NCBI GenBank assembly: GCA_900543795.1
Contig: UQSH01000051.1
Coordinates: forward strand, 1-10,697
Direction: 5' to 3'
Origin: an uncultured Oscillospiraceae bacterium
GTDB taxonomy: Bacteria; Bacillota; Clostridia; Oscillospirales; Acutalibacteraceae
Length of the DNA stretch: 10,697 nucleotides
The notes under the pieces are model-generated. The model was not told the DNA's origin. It did not search any database and saw only the letters and a program-made list of their open reading frames with translations. This document shows positions 1 through 6,638 of the stretch, one piece after another. Position 1 is the stretch's first letter; each line of letters opens with the position of its first letter. Both the position numbers and the translations under genes were made by a program.

Positions 1-1895
1 GCCTCTTCTGTTGGAACGAACTCATGGAGAGGTGGGTCAAGGAAACGAATTGTAACAGGATTACCTTCAAGAGCCTCATAGAGAGCCTCGAAGTCGCCTT
101 GCTGATATGGGAGAATCTTCTCGAGAGCTGCTTCTCTCTCTTCAACTGTATCGGAGCAAATCATCTCACGGAATGCAGCAATTCTGTCTTCCTCGAAGAA
201 CATATGCTCTGTACGGCAAAGACCGATACCTTCAGCACCAAGCTCACGAGCCTTCTTAGCGTCAGCAGGTGTATCAGCATTTGTTCTAACCTTAAGAGTT
301 CTGTACTTATCAGCCCAAGCCATAACTCTGCCGAACTCGCCAGCGATTGTAGCGTCTACTGTTGGGATAATACCCTCATAGATGTTACCTGTTGAACCGT
401 CGATAGAAATGTAATCGCCCTCTGTGAAATCCTTACCTGCGAGTGTGAACTTCTTGTTAGCCTCGTCCATAATAATGTCAGAGCAACCAGATACACAGCA
501 AGTACCCATACCACGAGCAACAACAGCTGCGTGAGATGTCATACCGCCACGAACTGTAAGAATACCCTGAGAAGCCTTCATACCTGTAATATCTTCTGGA
601 GATGTTTCAAGACGAACAAGAACAACCTTTTCTCCTTTTGCGTTCCATTCAACAGCATCGTCTGCAGTGAACACAACCTTACCGCAAGCGGCACCGGGAG
701 ATGCTCCGAGGCCCTTGCCGGCAGGAGTTGCCGCTTTAAGAGCTGCTGCATCAAACTGAGGATGAAGGAGTGTGTCAAGGTTACGGGGGTCAATCATAGC
801 AACTGCCTCTTCGGGAGTTCTCATGCCCTCGTCAACAAGATCGCAGGCAATTTGAAGAGCTGCCTGAGCAGTTCTTTTACCGTTACGGGTTTGAAGCATA
901 AAGAGCTTGCCGTGCTCAACGGTAAATTCCATATCCTGCATATCTCTGTAATGATTTTCAAGAGTTTCGCAAACCTTAGTAAATTCAGCGAATGCCTCGG
1001 GGAATTTCTGCTCCATTTCGGAAATGTGCATAGGTGTTCTAACACCTGCAACAACGTCCTCGCCCTGTGCGTTTGTTAAGAATTCACCGAATAAGCCTTT
1101 TTTACCTGTTGCGGGATCACGGGTAAATGCAACGCCTGTTCCGCAGTCATCACCCATATTACCGAATGCCATTGACTGAACGTTAACGGCAGTACCCCAT
1201 GAATAAGGAATATCGTTATCACGGCGATAAACGTTTGCACGTGGGTTGTCCCAAGAACGGAAAACGGCTTTGATTGCGCCCATAAGCTGTTCCTTAGGAT
1301 CTGACGGGAAATCAGAGCCGATTTTTTCTTTATATTCAGCCTTGAACTGATAAGCAAGCTCTTTGAGATCCTCTGCGCTGAGCTCAACATCCTGCTTAAC
1401 GCCCTTATTAGCCTTCATTTCGTCGATAAGCTCTTCGAAATATTTTTTGCCGACCTCCATAACAACGTCGGAATACATCTGGATAAATCTTCTGTAACAG
1501 TCCCAAGCCCATCTTGGATTACCTGATTTTTCTGCAATTGCATCAACAACATCTTCGTTTAAGCCGAGGTTGAGGATTGTGTCCATCATACCGGGCATAG
1601 ATGCTCTTGCACCTGAACGAACGGAAACAAGAAGCGGATTTTCCTTATCGCCGAACTTTTTGCCGGTGATTTCTTCCATTTTTCCGATATACTCGTTGAT
1701 TTCTGCCATGATGCCGTCGTTGATTTCACGGCCGTCCTCATAATACTGTGTGCAGGCTTCTGTTGTGATTGTGAAGCCCTGGGGAACAGGAAGACCGATG
1801 TTTGTCATCTCGGCAAGGTTTGCACCTTTACCGCCGAGAAGCTCTCTCATGTCAGCATTACCCTCTGAGAAAAGGTAACAATATTTCTTTGCCAT
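1..1895 (-). CDS. ppdK: Pyruvate, phosphate dikinase, N-terminal 631 codons (3' end beyond the window)
   Basis: PPDK interconverts pyruvate + ATP + Pi and PEP + AMP + PPi in the cytoplasm; in anaerobes it often serves as a PPi-linked glycolytic step. The reading frame is open from ATG 1895 to the left edge. Visible landmarks: the nucleotide-binding start GGKGANLAEM (residues 21-30), the SVRSGARASMPGMMDT block near residues 90-105, and the phosphohistidine motif GGMTSHAAVVARG, whose His is residue 455, the same number as in the Clostridium symbiosum enzyme. The adjacent Thr453 is the usual target of the PPDK regulatory kinase. The start of the PEP/pyruvate barrel follows (LCRTEHMFFEEDRI; RFLDPPLHEF). 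The family is about 875 residues, so roughly 240 C-terminal residues, including the catalytic Cys, lie outside. AGGAGG sits 9 nt before the ATG. It is divergent from glmU and monocistronic on its 5' side. Confidence 0.97.
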   Translation of the reverse strand, partial: MAKKYCYLFSEGNADMRELLGGKGANLAEMTNIGLPVPQGFTITTEACTQYYEDGREINDGIMAEINEYIGKMEEITGKKFGDKENPLLVSVRSGARASMPGMMDTILNLGLNEDVVDAIAEKSGNPRWAWDCYRRFIQMYSDVVMEVGKKYFEELIDEMKANKGVKQDVELSAEDLKELAYQFKAEYKEKIGSDFPSDPKEQLMGAIKAVFRSWDNPRANVYRRDNDIPYSWGTAVNVQSMAFGNMGDDCGTGVAFTRDPATGKKGLFGEFLTNAQGEDVVAGVRTPMHISEMEQKFPEAFAEFTKVCETLENHYRDMQDMEFTVEHGKLFMLQTRNGKRTAQAALQIACDLVDEGMRTPEEAVAMIDPRNLDTLLHPQFDAAALKAATPAGKGLGASPGAACGKVVFTADDAVEWNAKGEKVVLVRLETSPEDITGMKASQGILTVRGGMTSHAAVVARGMGTCCVSGCSDIIMDEANKKFTLAGKDFTEGDYISIDGSTGNIYEGIIPTVDATIAGEFGRVMAWADKYRTLKVRTNADTPADAKKARELGAEGIGLCRTEHMFFEEDRIAAFREMICSDTVEEREAALEKILPYQQGDFEALYEALEGNPVTIRFLDPPLHEFVPTEE

Positions 1896-1935
1896 TGAGA
1901 AATACCTCCTAAAATAATATACAAAAATTAAGATT

Positions 1936-1964
1936 TATACCGCTGATTATTTTTCAGCAGTATA
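1936..1964 (-). promoter_or_regulatory. Stem-loop at the 5' end of the ppdK leader
   Basis: An 11-bp inverted repeat (arms 1936-1946 and 1954-1964, 7-nt loop) would fold in the minus-strand RNA. The only non-Watson-Crick pair is a U-G wobble in the minus-strand RNA, which would be a C-A mismatch in a plus-strand RNA, so the fold favours the ppdK transcript. It begins only a few nt after the predicted transcription start. There is no strong U-tract, so a terminator is unlikely; a 5'-stabilising stem or regulatory site is possible. Confidence 0.55.
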
Positions 1965-1974
1965 TTGCTTAAAA

Positions 1975-2003
1975 ATTATAACACAATAAAACTCAAATTA
2001 CAA
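1975..2003 (-). promoter_or_regulatory. ppdK promoter with TG-extended -10
   Basis: On the minus strand TTGTAA (1998-2003) is followed after 17 nt by a perfect TATAAT (1975-1980), preceded by TG one base upstream (TGTTATAAT), the extended -10 form. The predicted transcription start near 1968 gives a leader of about 73 nt before the ppdK ATG. This is a prediction from consensus only. Confidence 0.7.
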
Positions 2004-2061
2004 ACATTTTTTTACTGATTTTTAAAATTTTACTAATTGTGAGTATTTATTATTATTTATC

Positions 2062-2090
2062 TTGAAAATTCAGCGTATTTAGTGCATAAT
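2062..2090 (+). promoter_or_regulatory. glmU promoter
   Basis: TTGAAA (2062-2067), a 17-nt spacer and CATAAT (2085-2090) match the sigma-A consensus at 5/6 in each hexamer. The implied leader is short, about 25 nt, and leads into the GGAGG at 2110-2114. It is divergent from the ppdK promoter, with the two -10 elements about 105 bp apart. Confidence 0.6.
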
Positions 2091-2122
2091 TATAGCAGAC
2101 AAAACATTTGGAGGTTTCAGCT

Positions 2123-3502
2123 ATGAAATGTGCTATAATACTTGCAGGCGGAAAGGGAACACGAATGAAATCGGATTTGCCGAAGGTTATGTGCGAGGTG
2201 CTTTTTGAGCCGATGATTTCCCATGTTCTGCGTTCGGTTAAAGAAGCGGGCTGTGAGGATATATGCGTTGTTACGGGCTACAAGCACGAAATCGTTGAGG
2301 ATTTTCTGCCGGGCGGAATAAAAACTGCTTATCAAAATCCGCAGCTCGGAACAGGCCATGCCGTTATGACGGCAAGAGGCTTTGTTGAGGAGCACAAGGA
2401 TGACAAAATTCTTATTCTTAACGGCGACGGTCCGCTTATGGACGCTGAAACAATTAACAAGGCTTACGCTTATCACGAGGAAAACAAAAATGCGATAACG
2501 CTTGTTTCCGCAATTGTTGATGACACAAACGGAATAGGCCATGTTAAGCGAGATGAAAACGGCACTCTGCTTTGCATTGTTGAGCACAAGGACGCAAACG
2601 AGGAAGAAAAAAGGATTAACGAATCAAACGCAGGAACATACTGGTTTAACGGAAGCGACCTGCTTTATGCGCTTGACCGCATTACAAACAACAATGCACA
2701 AAACGAATATTATCTTACCGACAGCCTTGCAATACTTATTGCAAAGGGCGAAAATGCAGGTGCCTATGTTGTTGAAAACAGCGAGGTTGTTTTGGGCGCA
2801 AACGACAGAAAGCAGCTTAACGACCTTAACAATATTATGAGAAGAAATATCAACGACGCAATGATGATAAACGGAGTTGACATTCCCTGCACCGACGGAG
2901 TTATGATAGGCACACAGGTTAAAATCGGCAATTCAACAAGAATTATGCCAAACACCGTTATTATAGGAAGCACCGTTATAGGCGACAACTGCGTTATAGG
3001 CCCCAACACTTATATCAAGGACGGCATTATAGGAAATAATGCTGTGCTGGACAATGTTAAGCTGACCGACAGCGAGGTTGAGGACGGTGTTACATGCGGC
3101 CCGTTTGTTCAAATAAGAAACGGCAGCAGGGTTTGCAAAAATGTTCATATAGGCAATTTTGTTGAAATCAAAAATTCCGTTATGGGCGAGGGCACAAAAT
3201 GCGCTCATCTGACATACGTGGGCGACAGTGATGTGGGCAAAAATGTTAATTTCGGCTGCGGCACAGTTACCGTTAATTACGACGGCAAAAGCAAGCACCG
3301 CTGCACGATAGGAGATAACGCATTCATCGGCTGCAACACAAATTTGATTGCGCCTGTTTCCGTTGGCGAGCTTGCCTTTACTGCCGCAGGCTCAACAATA
3401 ACAGAGGATGTTCCGGCGAACGCTCTTTCCGTTGCCCGTTCAAGGCAGGTTAACATTGAAAACTGGGTAACAAAGAAAAAGCCTTATAAGAATATGGAAT
3501 AA
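2123..3502 (+). CDS. glmU: Bifunctional GlmU: UDP-N-acetylglucosamine pyrophosphorylase / glucosamine-1-phosphate N-acetyltransferase
   Basis: GlmU acetylates glucosamine-1-phosphate with acetyl-CoA and then uridylylates it, giving UDP-GlcNAc for peptidoglycan. The predicted protein is 459 aa, the normal family length. The N-terminal uridylyltransferase domain carries LAGGKGTRMKSDLPKVM (residues 7-23), GTGHAV (76-81) and the metal-binding Asp of NGDGPLM (Asp102). The C-terminal half is a left-handed beta-helix of hexapeptide repeats (IGNSTRI, VIGDNCVIG, IIGNNAVL and more), with the acetyltransferase block HIGNFVEIKN, catalytic His362 in AHLTYVGD, then VNYDGKSKHR. I chose ATG 2123 because GGAGG lies 8 nt upstream; an in-frame TTG at 2108 overlaps that Shine-Dalgarno and is an unlikely start. 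The PRPP synthetase and SpoVG genes often found beside glmU in Bacillota are absent. It ends 59 nt before a strong terminator shared with the convergent operon. Confidence 0.97.
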   Translation: MKCAIILAGGKGTRMKSDLPKVMCEVLFEPMISHVLRSVKEAGCEDICVVTGYKHEIVEDFLPGGIKTAYQNPQLGTGHAVMTARGFVEEHKDDKILILNGDGPLMDAETINKAYAYHEENKNAITLVSAIVDDTNGIGHVKRDENGTLLCIVEHKDANEEEKRINESNAGTYWFNGSDLLYALDRITNNNAQNEYYLTDSLAILIAKGENAGAYVVENSEVVLGANDRKQLNDLNNIMRRNINDAMMINGVDIPCTDGVMIGTQVKIGNSTRIMPNTVIIGSTVIGDNCVIGPNTYIKDGIIGNNAVLDNVKLTDSEVEDGVTCGPFVQIRNGSRVCKNVHIGNFVEIKNSVMGEGTKCAHLTYVGDSDVGKNVNFGCGTVTVNYDGKSKHRCTIGDNAFIGCNTNLIAPVSVGELAFTAAGSTITEDVPANALSVARSRQVNIENWVTKKKPYKNME

Positions 3503-3554
3503 GGCAGGCTTCGCATTTGGCTTTTTAACGCTCCGTTTATGTGTTTTACTCAAA

Positions 3555-3600
3555 AAATAAAGCTCCGCAGGAATTTTTATGTTCCTGCGGAGCCTTTTTT
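3555..3600. terminator. Bidirectional intrinsic terminator between glmU and the thiXYZ-like operon
   Basis: A perfect 12-bp stem (GCTCCGCAGGAA 3562-3573; TTCCTGCGGAGC 3582-3593) with an 8-nt loop is followed on the plus strand by CTTTTTT. On the minus strand it is followed by a T-rich run (complement of 3552-3561). It can therefore stop both glmU and the convergent ABC operon. The minus-strand ATPase stop codon (3599-3601) directly abuts it. Confidence 0.93.
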
Positions 3601-4342
3601 ATGAAAGATGGAGAATTTCAACTATCCTTCGTTTATATTCAAGAAACTCGCCGCTTAAATTAAAATCGGGCGAACGGGGCTTTTCGGCATTTATTATTAT
3701 TTCATCCTGAATAACGCCGGGCGCACCCGTGAGAATATAAATTCTGTCAGACAAAAGGATTGCCTCGTCAATATCATGAGTTATAAAAACGGTTGAAAGA
3801 TTTATCTGCCGCATAACATCAAGATACCATTTATGAATTTTGCTTTTTGTTATTGTGTCAAGCGCACTGAAAGGCTCATCAAGAAGAGCAACGCCGTTTG
3901 ACGAAAGATATGTTCGCAGCAACGCAGCTCTTTGACGCATACCGCCCGACAGCTGAGAGGGATATTTCATCTGCGTTCCGTCAAGCCCGAAAACAGAAAA
4001 ATATTCGTTTGCCTTTTCCCTTGCCTCTTTCTTTTTCATTCCGTGGAGAGTTAAAGGCAGAGTAACATTATCAATAACCCTTCGATAAGGGAAAAGCAAA
4101 TCCTTTTGAAGCATATAGCTGATTTTGCCCGGCTTGCCGGTTACATCCTCGCCTTTGAGAAAAACCTTGCCGCTATCGGGTGTATAAATTCCCGAAAGAA
4201 CATTGAAAAGCGTTGTTTTTCCGGAGCCGCTGACGCCGAGCAGGCTGACTATTTCGCCTTCGTTCAGCGTTATTGAAACATCCTTGAGAACATAATTATC
4301 CTCAAAGCTTTTATTTATATCAACTGCTTTAAGTATTTCCAT
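3599..4342 (-). CDS. thiZ: ABC transporter ATPase, thiamine-precursor importer (ThiZ-like)
   Basis: This 247-aa nucleotide-binding subunit energises the importer encoded just upstream. All ABC motifs are present: Walker A GVSGSGKTT (36-44), Q-loop Gln79 (YMLQKDLLFPYR), signature LSGGMRQR (131-138), Walker B VALLDEP (151-157), D-loop SALD, and switch His189 (FITHD). The MLQKDLLFPYRRVIDN segment is typical of the nitrate/sulfonate/taurine (SsuB/TauB) ATPase subfamily, to which ThiZ belongs. The substrate is inferred from the operon and its TPP-type riboswitch, not from this protein. The start at 4342 lies 4 nt after the binding-protein stop, with no clear Shine-Dalgarno, so translational coupling is likely. 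Last gene of the operon, ending at the terminator. Confidence 0.9.
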   Translation of the reverse strand: MEILKAVDINKSFEDNYVLKDVSITLNEGEIVSLLGVSGSGKTTLFNVLSGIYTPDSGKVFLKGEDVTGKPGKISYMLQKDLLFPYRRVIDNVTLPLTLHGMKKKEAREKANEYFSVFGLDGTQMKYPSQLSGGMRQRAALLRTYLSSNGVALLDEPFSALDTITKSKIHKWYLDVMRQINLSTVFITHDIDEAILLSDRIYILTGAPGVIQDEIIINAEKPRSPDFNLSGEFLEYKRRIVEILHLS

Positions 4343-4346
4343 TGCT

Positions 4347-5357
4347 TTATGCTAAATAATCGTTTGAATAGCCCGTTCCTGCCGGAAGCTCTTTTTCAAT
4401 AAGATTTTCCTCATAAAGCCAAGCATAGAAGCCATCCCAACGGGCAGGGTCAATATATCCCCATTTTTCAGCGTCCGCAATATACTGATCTGCCATCCAC
4501 TTTTGGCTTTCAACAACAAGCTTTTCAGAGCCCACAAGGGATTTTGTGTCGTCTCCGTCAATAAGAATTTGAGCCGCTTCCTCGGGATTGCTTATTGCAT
4601 ATTCATATCCCTTTGCGGTTGCCGAAAGGAATGCCTTTGCTTCATCCGGGTTGCTTGCAAGGAAATCGTTATTTGCAATAAGAACAGGAGTGTAATAATC
4701 AAAGGTTTTGTTTATATCCTTAAAGAAGAAGAAATCTGTTTCGATATTATTAACCTTTGCGTTTATGCCGCCCCAGCCGTAGAAAATCCAAATTGCGTGG
4801 TCGGGATTTTGCTTAACATCCTGAGCCTCATCTGTTACGGTGTTCGGAATTTTGTTAACAGTGCTCCAATCTCCGCCGTCTGCATTAACAACATTTTCCA
4901 TCATTGCAAGCTCAACGGGAGAATCCCATGTTAAATATGTTTTTCCGTTTAAGCCGGCAGGCTTGTCCATTCCCTCGCCCTTTGCCGAAATAATTCCCGA
5001 GGTGTTATGCTGAAGCAAAGCGGCAACGGCAGTAACTCCGAGAGGAGAATCGGAGGTAAACGCAGGTGCAAGAGTGTCCTGAGCGTCAATTGCAAACTGT
5101 GCCTGACCTGCGGCGCAAGCCTCTGTTGCACCGTTTTCGGGCGGTTGAACGATAGAAACATTAAGTCCTGCTTCCTCATAATAGCCGTTTGCAAGAGCAA
5201 CATAAAGGCCGGTGTGGTTAGTGTTCGGAGTCCAATCAAGGCAAACCGTTATATCTGTTAAATCCTTTTTATTATCCTCTGCTGTTTTAGCGCAAGAAGC
5301 AAAGCTGAAAACGAGCAGCGCACTCAAAAGAAGCGCAATTATTTTTTTAAGCTTCAT
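4347..5357 (-). CDS. thiY: Lipoprotein substrate-binding protein, NMT1/THI5 family (ThiY-like)
   Basis: This is a 336-aa extracytoplasmic receptor for an ABC importer. Residues 1-22 form a lipoprotein signal: KLKK, a hydrophobic stretch, then lipobox FASC with Cys22 as the predicted lipid anchor. The mature part carries the family hallmarks DWTPNTNHTG (41-50) and QHNTSG (116-121), as in pyrimidine-precursor receptors such as ThiY and in the THI5/NMT1 fold. The likely ligand is a thiamine pyrimidine (HMP or formylaminopyrimidine), inferred from the upstream riboswitch; some relatives bind riboflavin or other heterocycles. The in-frame ATG at 5405 would place a hydrophilic tail before the signal peptide, so ATG 5357 is preferred; it has AAAGGA upstream and overlaps the permease stop in an ATGA arrangement. 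Confidence 0.9.
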   Translation of the reverse strand: MKLKKIIALLLSALLVFSFASCAKTAEDNKKDLTDITVCLDWTPNTNHTGLYVALANGYYEEAGLNVSIVQPPENGATEACAAGQAQFAIDAQDTLAPAFTSDSPLGVTAVAALLQHNTSGIISAKGEGMDKPAGLNGKTYLTWDSPVELAMMENVVNADGGDWSTVNKIPNTVTDEAQDVKQNPDHAIWIFYGWGGINAKVNNIETDFFFFKDINKTFDYYTPVLIANNDFLASNPDEAKAFLSATAKGYEYAISNPEEAAQILIDGDDTKSLVGSEKLVVESQKWMADQYIADAEKWGYIDPARWDGFYAWLYEENLIEKELPAGTGYSNDYLA

Positions 5358-6151
5358 ACTGTTTTTTCCTTTAATTTTTTGGTTTTTTTCTGCGGACGCT
5401 CCCAAGGCATTGCAAGCCTTTGAAGAAGCCCGACTATTCCCATTAAAATAAGACTGACTGCGCAGATAAAAACTATAACTGCAAACATTTTATCAAACGC
5501 ATACGCTTTTTTTACCCTCGTCATATAAACTCCGAGGCCCTCAAAGCCTCCCAGCCATTCGGAAATAACGGCACCTACAACTGCATAGGATGCCGATATT
5601 TTTAAGCCCGAAAAAAACGAGGCGGTTGCATTGGGAAGCTTAACATATCTGAAAATCTGAAGCCTTCCCGCACCCATTGCACGCATAAGATTTATTGCGT
5701 CCTCATCAACGGATTTAAAGCCGTTGAGCAGTCCTATTGATATAGGGAAAAATGTTGTTATAACAACAAGCGTTATTTTCGGAGCCATACCGAAGCCCAT
5801 CCACAAAACAAGCAGAGGAGCTATTGCAATGGTTGGTATCGTTTGAGTTATAACAAGAATTGGATAAATTGCTTTATAAAGAAAATCAAACCTATCCATA
5901 AGCGAGGAGATTATAAATGCCAAAGCAATTCCTATTCCGAGACCGTAGCACGCCTCCTGAAGCGTTACCGCAGCCTGCTTCATCATAACGCCGAAATTAT
6001 CAACAAATGCGTTGAAAACATCAACGGGCGACGGAAGCATATACGCCGGAACAACCTCATAATCGCAGCAGATATACCATATAATAAGTATAACGGCAAC
6101 GGCTATGACGGGAGCCGACCTATTCGTGATGCTTTGAAACCTTTTTTTCAA
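5354..6151 (-). CDS. thiX: ABC transporter permease, thiamine-precursor importer (ThiX-like)
   Basis: This integral membrane subunit is of the nitrate/sulfonate/taurine (SsuC/TauC) type and 265 aa with the chosen start. Hydrophobic segments are visible near residues 13-29, 66-84, 96-118, 125-142, 187-205 and 222-243. The EAA loop that contacts the ATPase is clear at about 152-173 (LMRAMGAGRLQIFRYVKLP). I prefer the TTG at 6151 (MKKRFQSITN): AGGTG lies 7 nt upstream and it gives a basic N-terminus before the first membrane span. An in-frame ATG at 6184 would add 11 residues and lacks a clear ribosome site. Either start overlaps the preceding small gene (by 32 nt for the TTG), implying coupled translation. 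The C-terminus is a Lys-rich tail (KKTKKLKEK), and the stop overlaps the lipoprotein start. Confidence 0.88.
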   Translation of the reverse strand: MKKRFQSITNRSAPVIAVAVILIIWYICCDYEVVPAYMLPSPVDVFNAFVDNFGVMMKQAAVTLQEACYGLGIGIALAFIISSLMDRFDFLYKAIYPILVITQTIPTIAIAPLLVLWMGFGMAPKITLVVITTFFPISIGLLNGFKSVDEDAINLMRAMGAGRLQIFRYVKLPNATASFFSGLKISASYAVVGAVISEWLGGFEGLGVYMTRVKKAYAFDKMFAVIVFICAVSLILMGIVGLLQRLAMPWERPQKKTKKLKEKTV

Positions 6152-6419
6152 TGGTGAGCACCTCGCCCTCGGGATTGTAAACAACCTTAATATAAGCGCT
6201 TACGCTTTCGCATCCCGCATTGATTGCAACCTTTTGGCAGTTTGCGGCGATTTCCATTAGCTGATCGTAGCTTTCGCCCTCAATAGTTGTTTCAAAGGGG
6301 CCTACATAGCAGTTAAGCCCACTGCTTTTTATGTAAGCAATAACCTCGTCAACAATTCTGATAAGCTCTTCCTCACTGTCTGTTTTCGGAAGCACCTGAA
6401 TTGCAATGCTTGCCTTCAT
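6120..6419 (-). CDS. MTH1187/YqgV-type thiamine-binding protein
   Basis: This 99-aa soluble protein matches the MTH1187/YqgV (formerly DUF77, thiamine-binding) family: the start MKASIAIQVLPK, the block VGPFETTIEGE (about residues 39-49) and the end AYIKVVYNPEG...TIEKKV are its usual landmarks. Related YkoF of Bacillus binds thiamine. In this operon it may bind or buffer the imported pyrimidine or thiamine, or act with the transporter, but its exact role is not known. It is the first gene after the riboswitch and overlaps the permease start. ATG 6419 is chosen because AAGGA lies 9 nt upstream; an in-frame TTG two codons earlier is a weaker option. Confidence 0.85.
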   Translation of the reverse strand: MKASIAIQVLPKTDSEEELIRIVDEVIAYIKSSGLNCYVGPFETTIEGESYDQLMEIAANCQKVAINAGCESVSAYIKVVYNPEGEVLTIEKKVSKHHE

Positions 6420-6468
6420 ATTCAACCATCCTTTCCTTGCGGCATTTCCGCATTATTCCTAACAAGTC

Positions 6469-6500
6469 AAAAGAAAAAGCCCCGTAAAAACACGGGGCTT
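6469..6500 (-). terminator. Intrinsic terminator in the riboswitch leader (expression platform)
   Basis: On the minus strand a 9-bp perfect stem (AAGCCCCGT / ACGGGGCTT, 6477-6485 with 6492-6500) and a 6-nt loop are followed by TTTTTCTTTT. It lies between the aptamer and the first gene, the standard position for ligand-dependent termination. I could not find a strong antiterminator pairing by eye; the GGGG of the aptamer 5' strand could pair with the CCCC of the terminator over only about 5 bp. Confidence 0.9.
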
Positions 6501-6525
6501 ATACATTTTATAATTAAATAATTAC

Positions 6526-6596
6526 ATCGTCTCCGCCGTCCGTGCTAACGGACGGGTCGAAGGGTATAATCTCAGCCTTTTGGCACCCCTGACTTA
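6526..6596 (-). ncRNA. TPP-type (THI-box) riboswitch aptamer
   Basis: The minus-strand RNA contains the classic 5' half of the TPP aptamer: CAGGGGUGCC, a short hairpin closed by GGC, the invariant CUGAGA (pyrimidine-sensing arm), then UACCCUUCGACC. The 3' half is less typical. The usual P4/P5 arm (CCUGAUCUGG-AUAAUG-CCAGCGUAGGGA type) is replaced by CCGUCCGU-UAGC-ACGGACGG, able to form a continuous 8-bp helix, followed by CGGAGAC. A short P1 can form from GUC (6591-6593) with GAC (6529-6531). A consensus promoter lies just upstream and a terminator downstream, followed by thiamine-related transport genes. The family call is firm; ligand specificity is less certain because of the altered arm. 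Confidence 0.88.
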
Positions 6597-6609
6597 TTAA
6601 GTTAAAACT

Positions 6610-6638
6610 ATTATAGTAAGTTTACTCGTCTTTGTCAA
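6610..6638 (-). promoter_or_regulatory. Consensus promoter of the thiamine operon, inside the 3' end of pflA
   Basis: On the minus strand TTGACA (6633-6638), exactly 17 nt, then TATAAT (6610-6615): a perfect sigma-A consensus. The -35 lies within the last codons of pflA, and the -10 lies 7 nt past its stop codon (6622-6624). The predicted start near 6603 precedes the aptamer by about 10 nt, so the riboswitch folds at the very 5' end of the transcript. Confidence 0.9.

Noticed and set aside
531..1079. A 182-codon plus-strand open frame antisense to ppdK, with other shorter antisense frames nearby
   Set aside because: It is fully contained in the conserved ppdK frame on the other strand, is Cys/Ser-rich with no recognisable motif and no ribosome site; a shadow of biased codons.
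2108..2122. TTG at 2108 as the glmU start
   Set aside because: It would use the GGAGG ribosome site as part of its own codons; ATG 2123 has ideal spacing and gives the conserved N-terminus.
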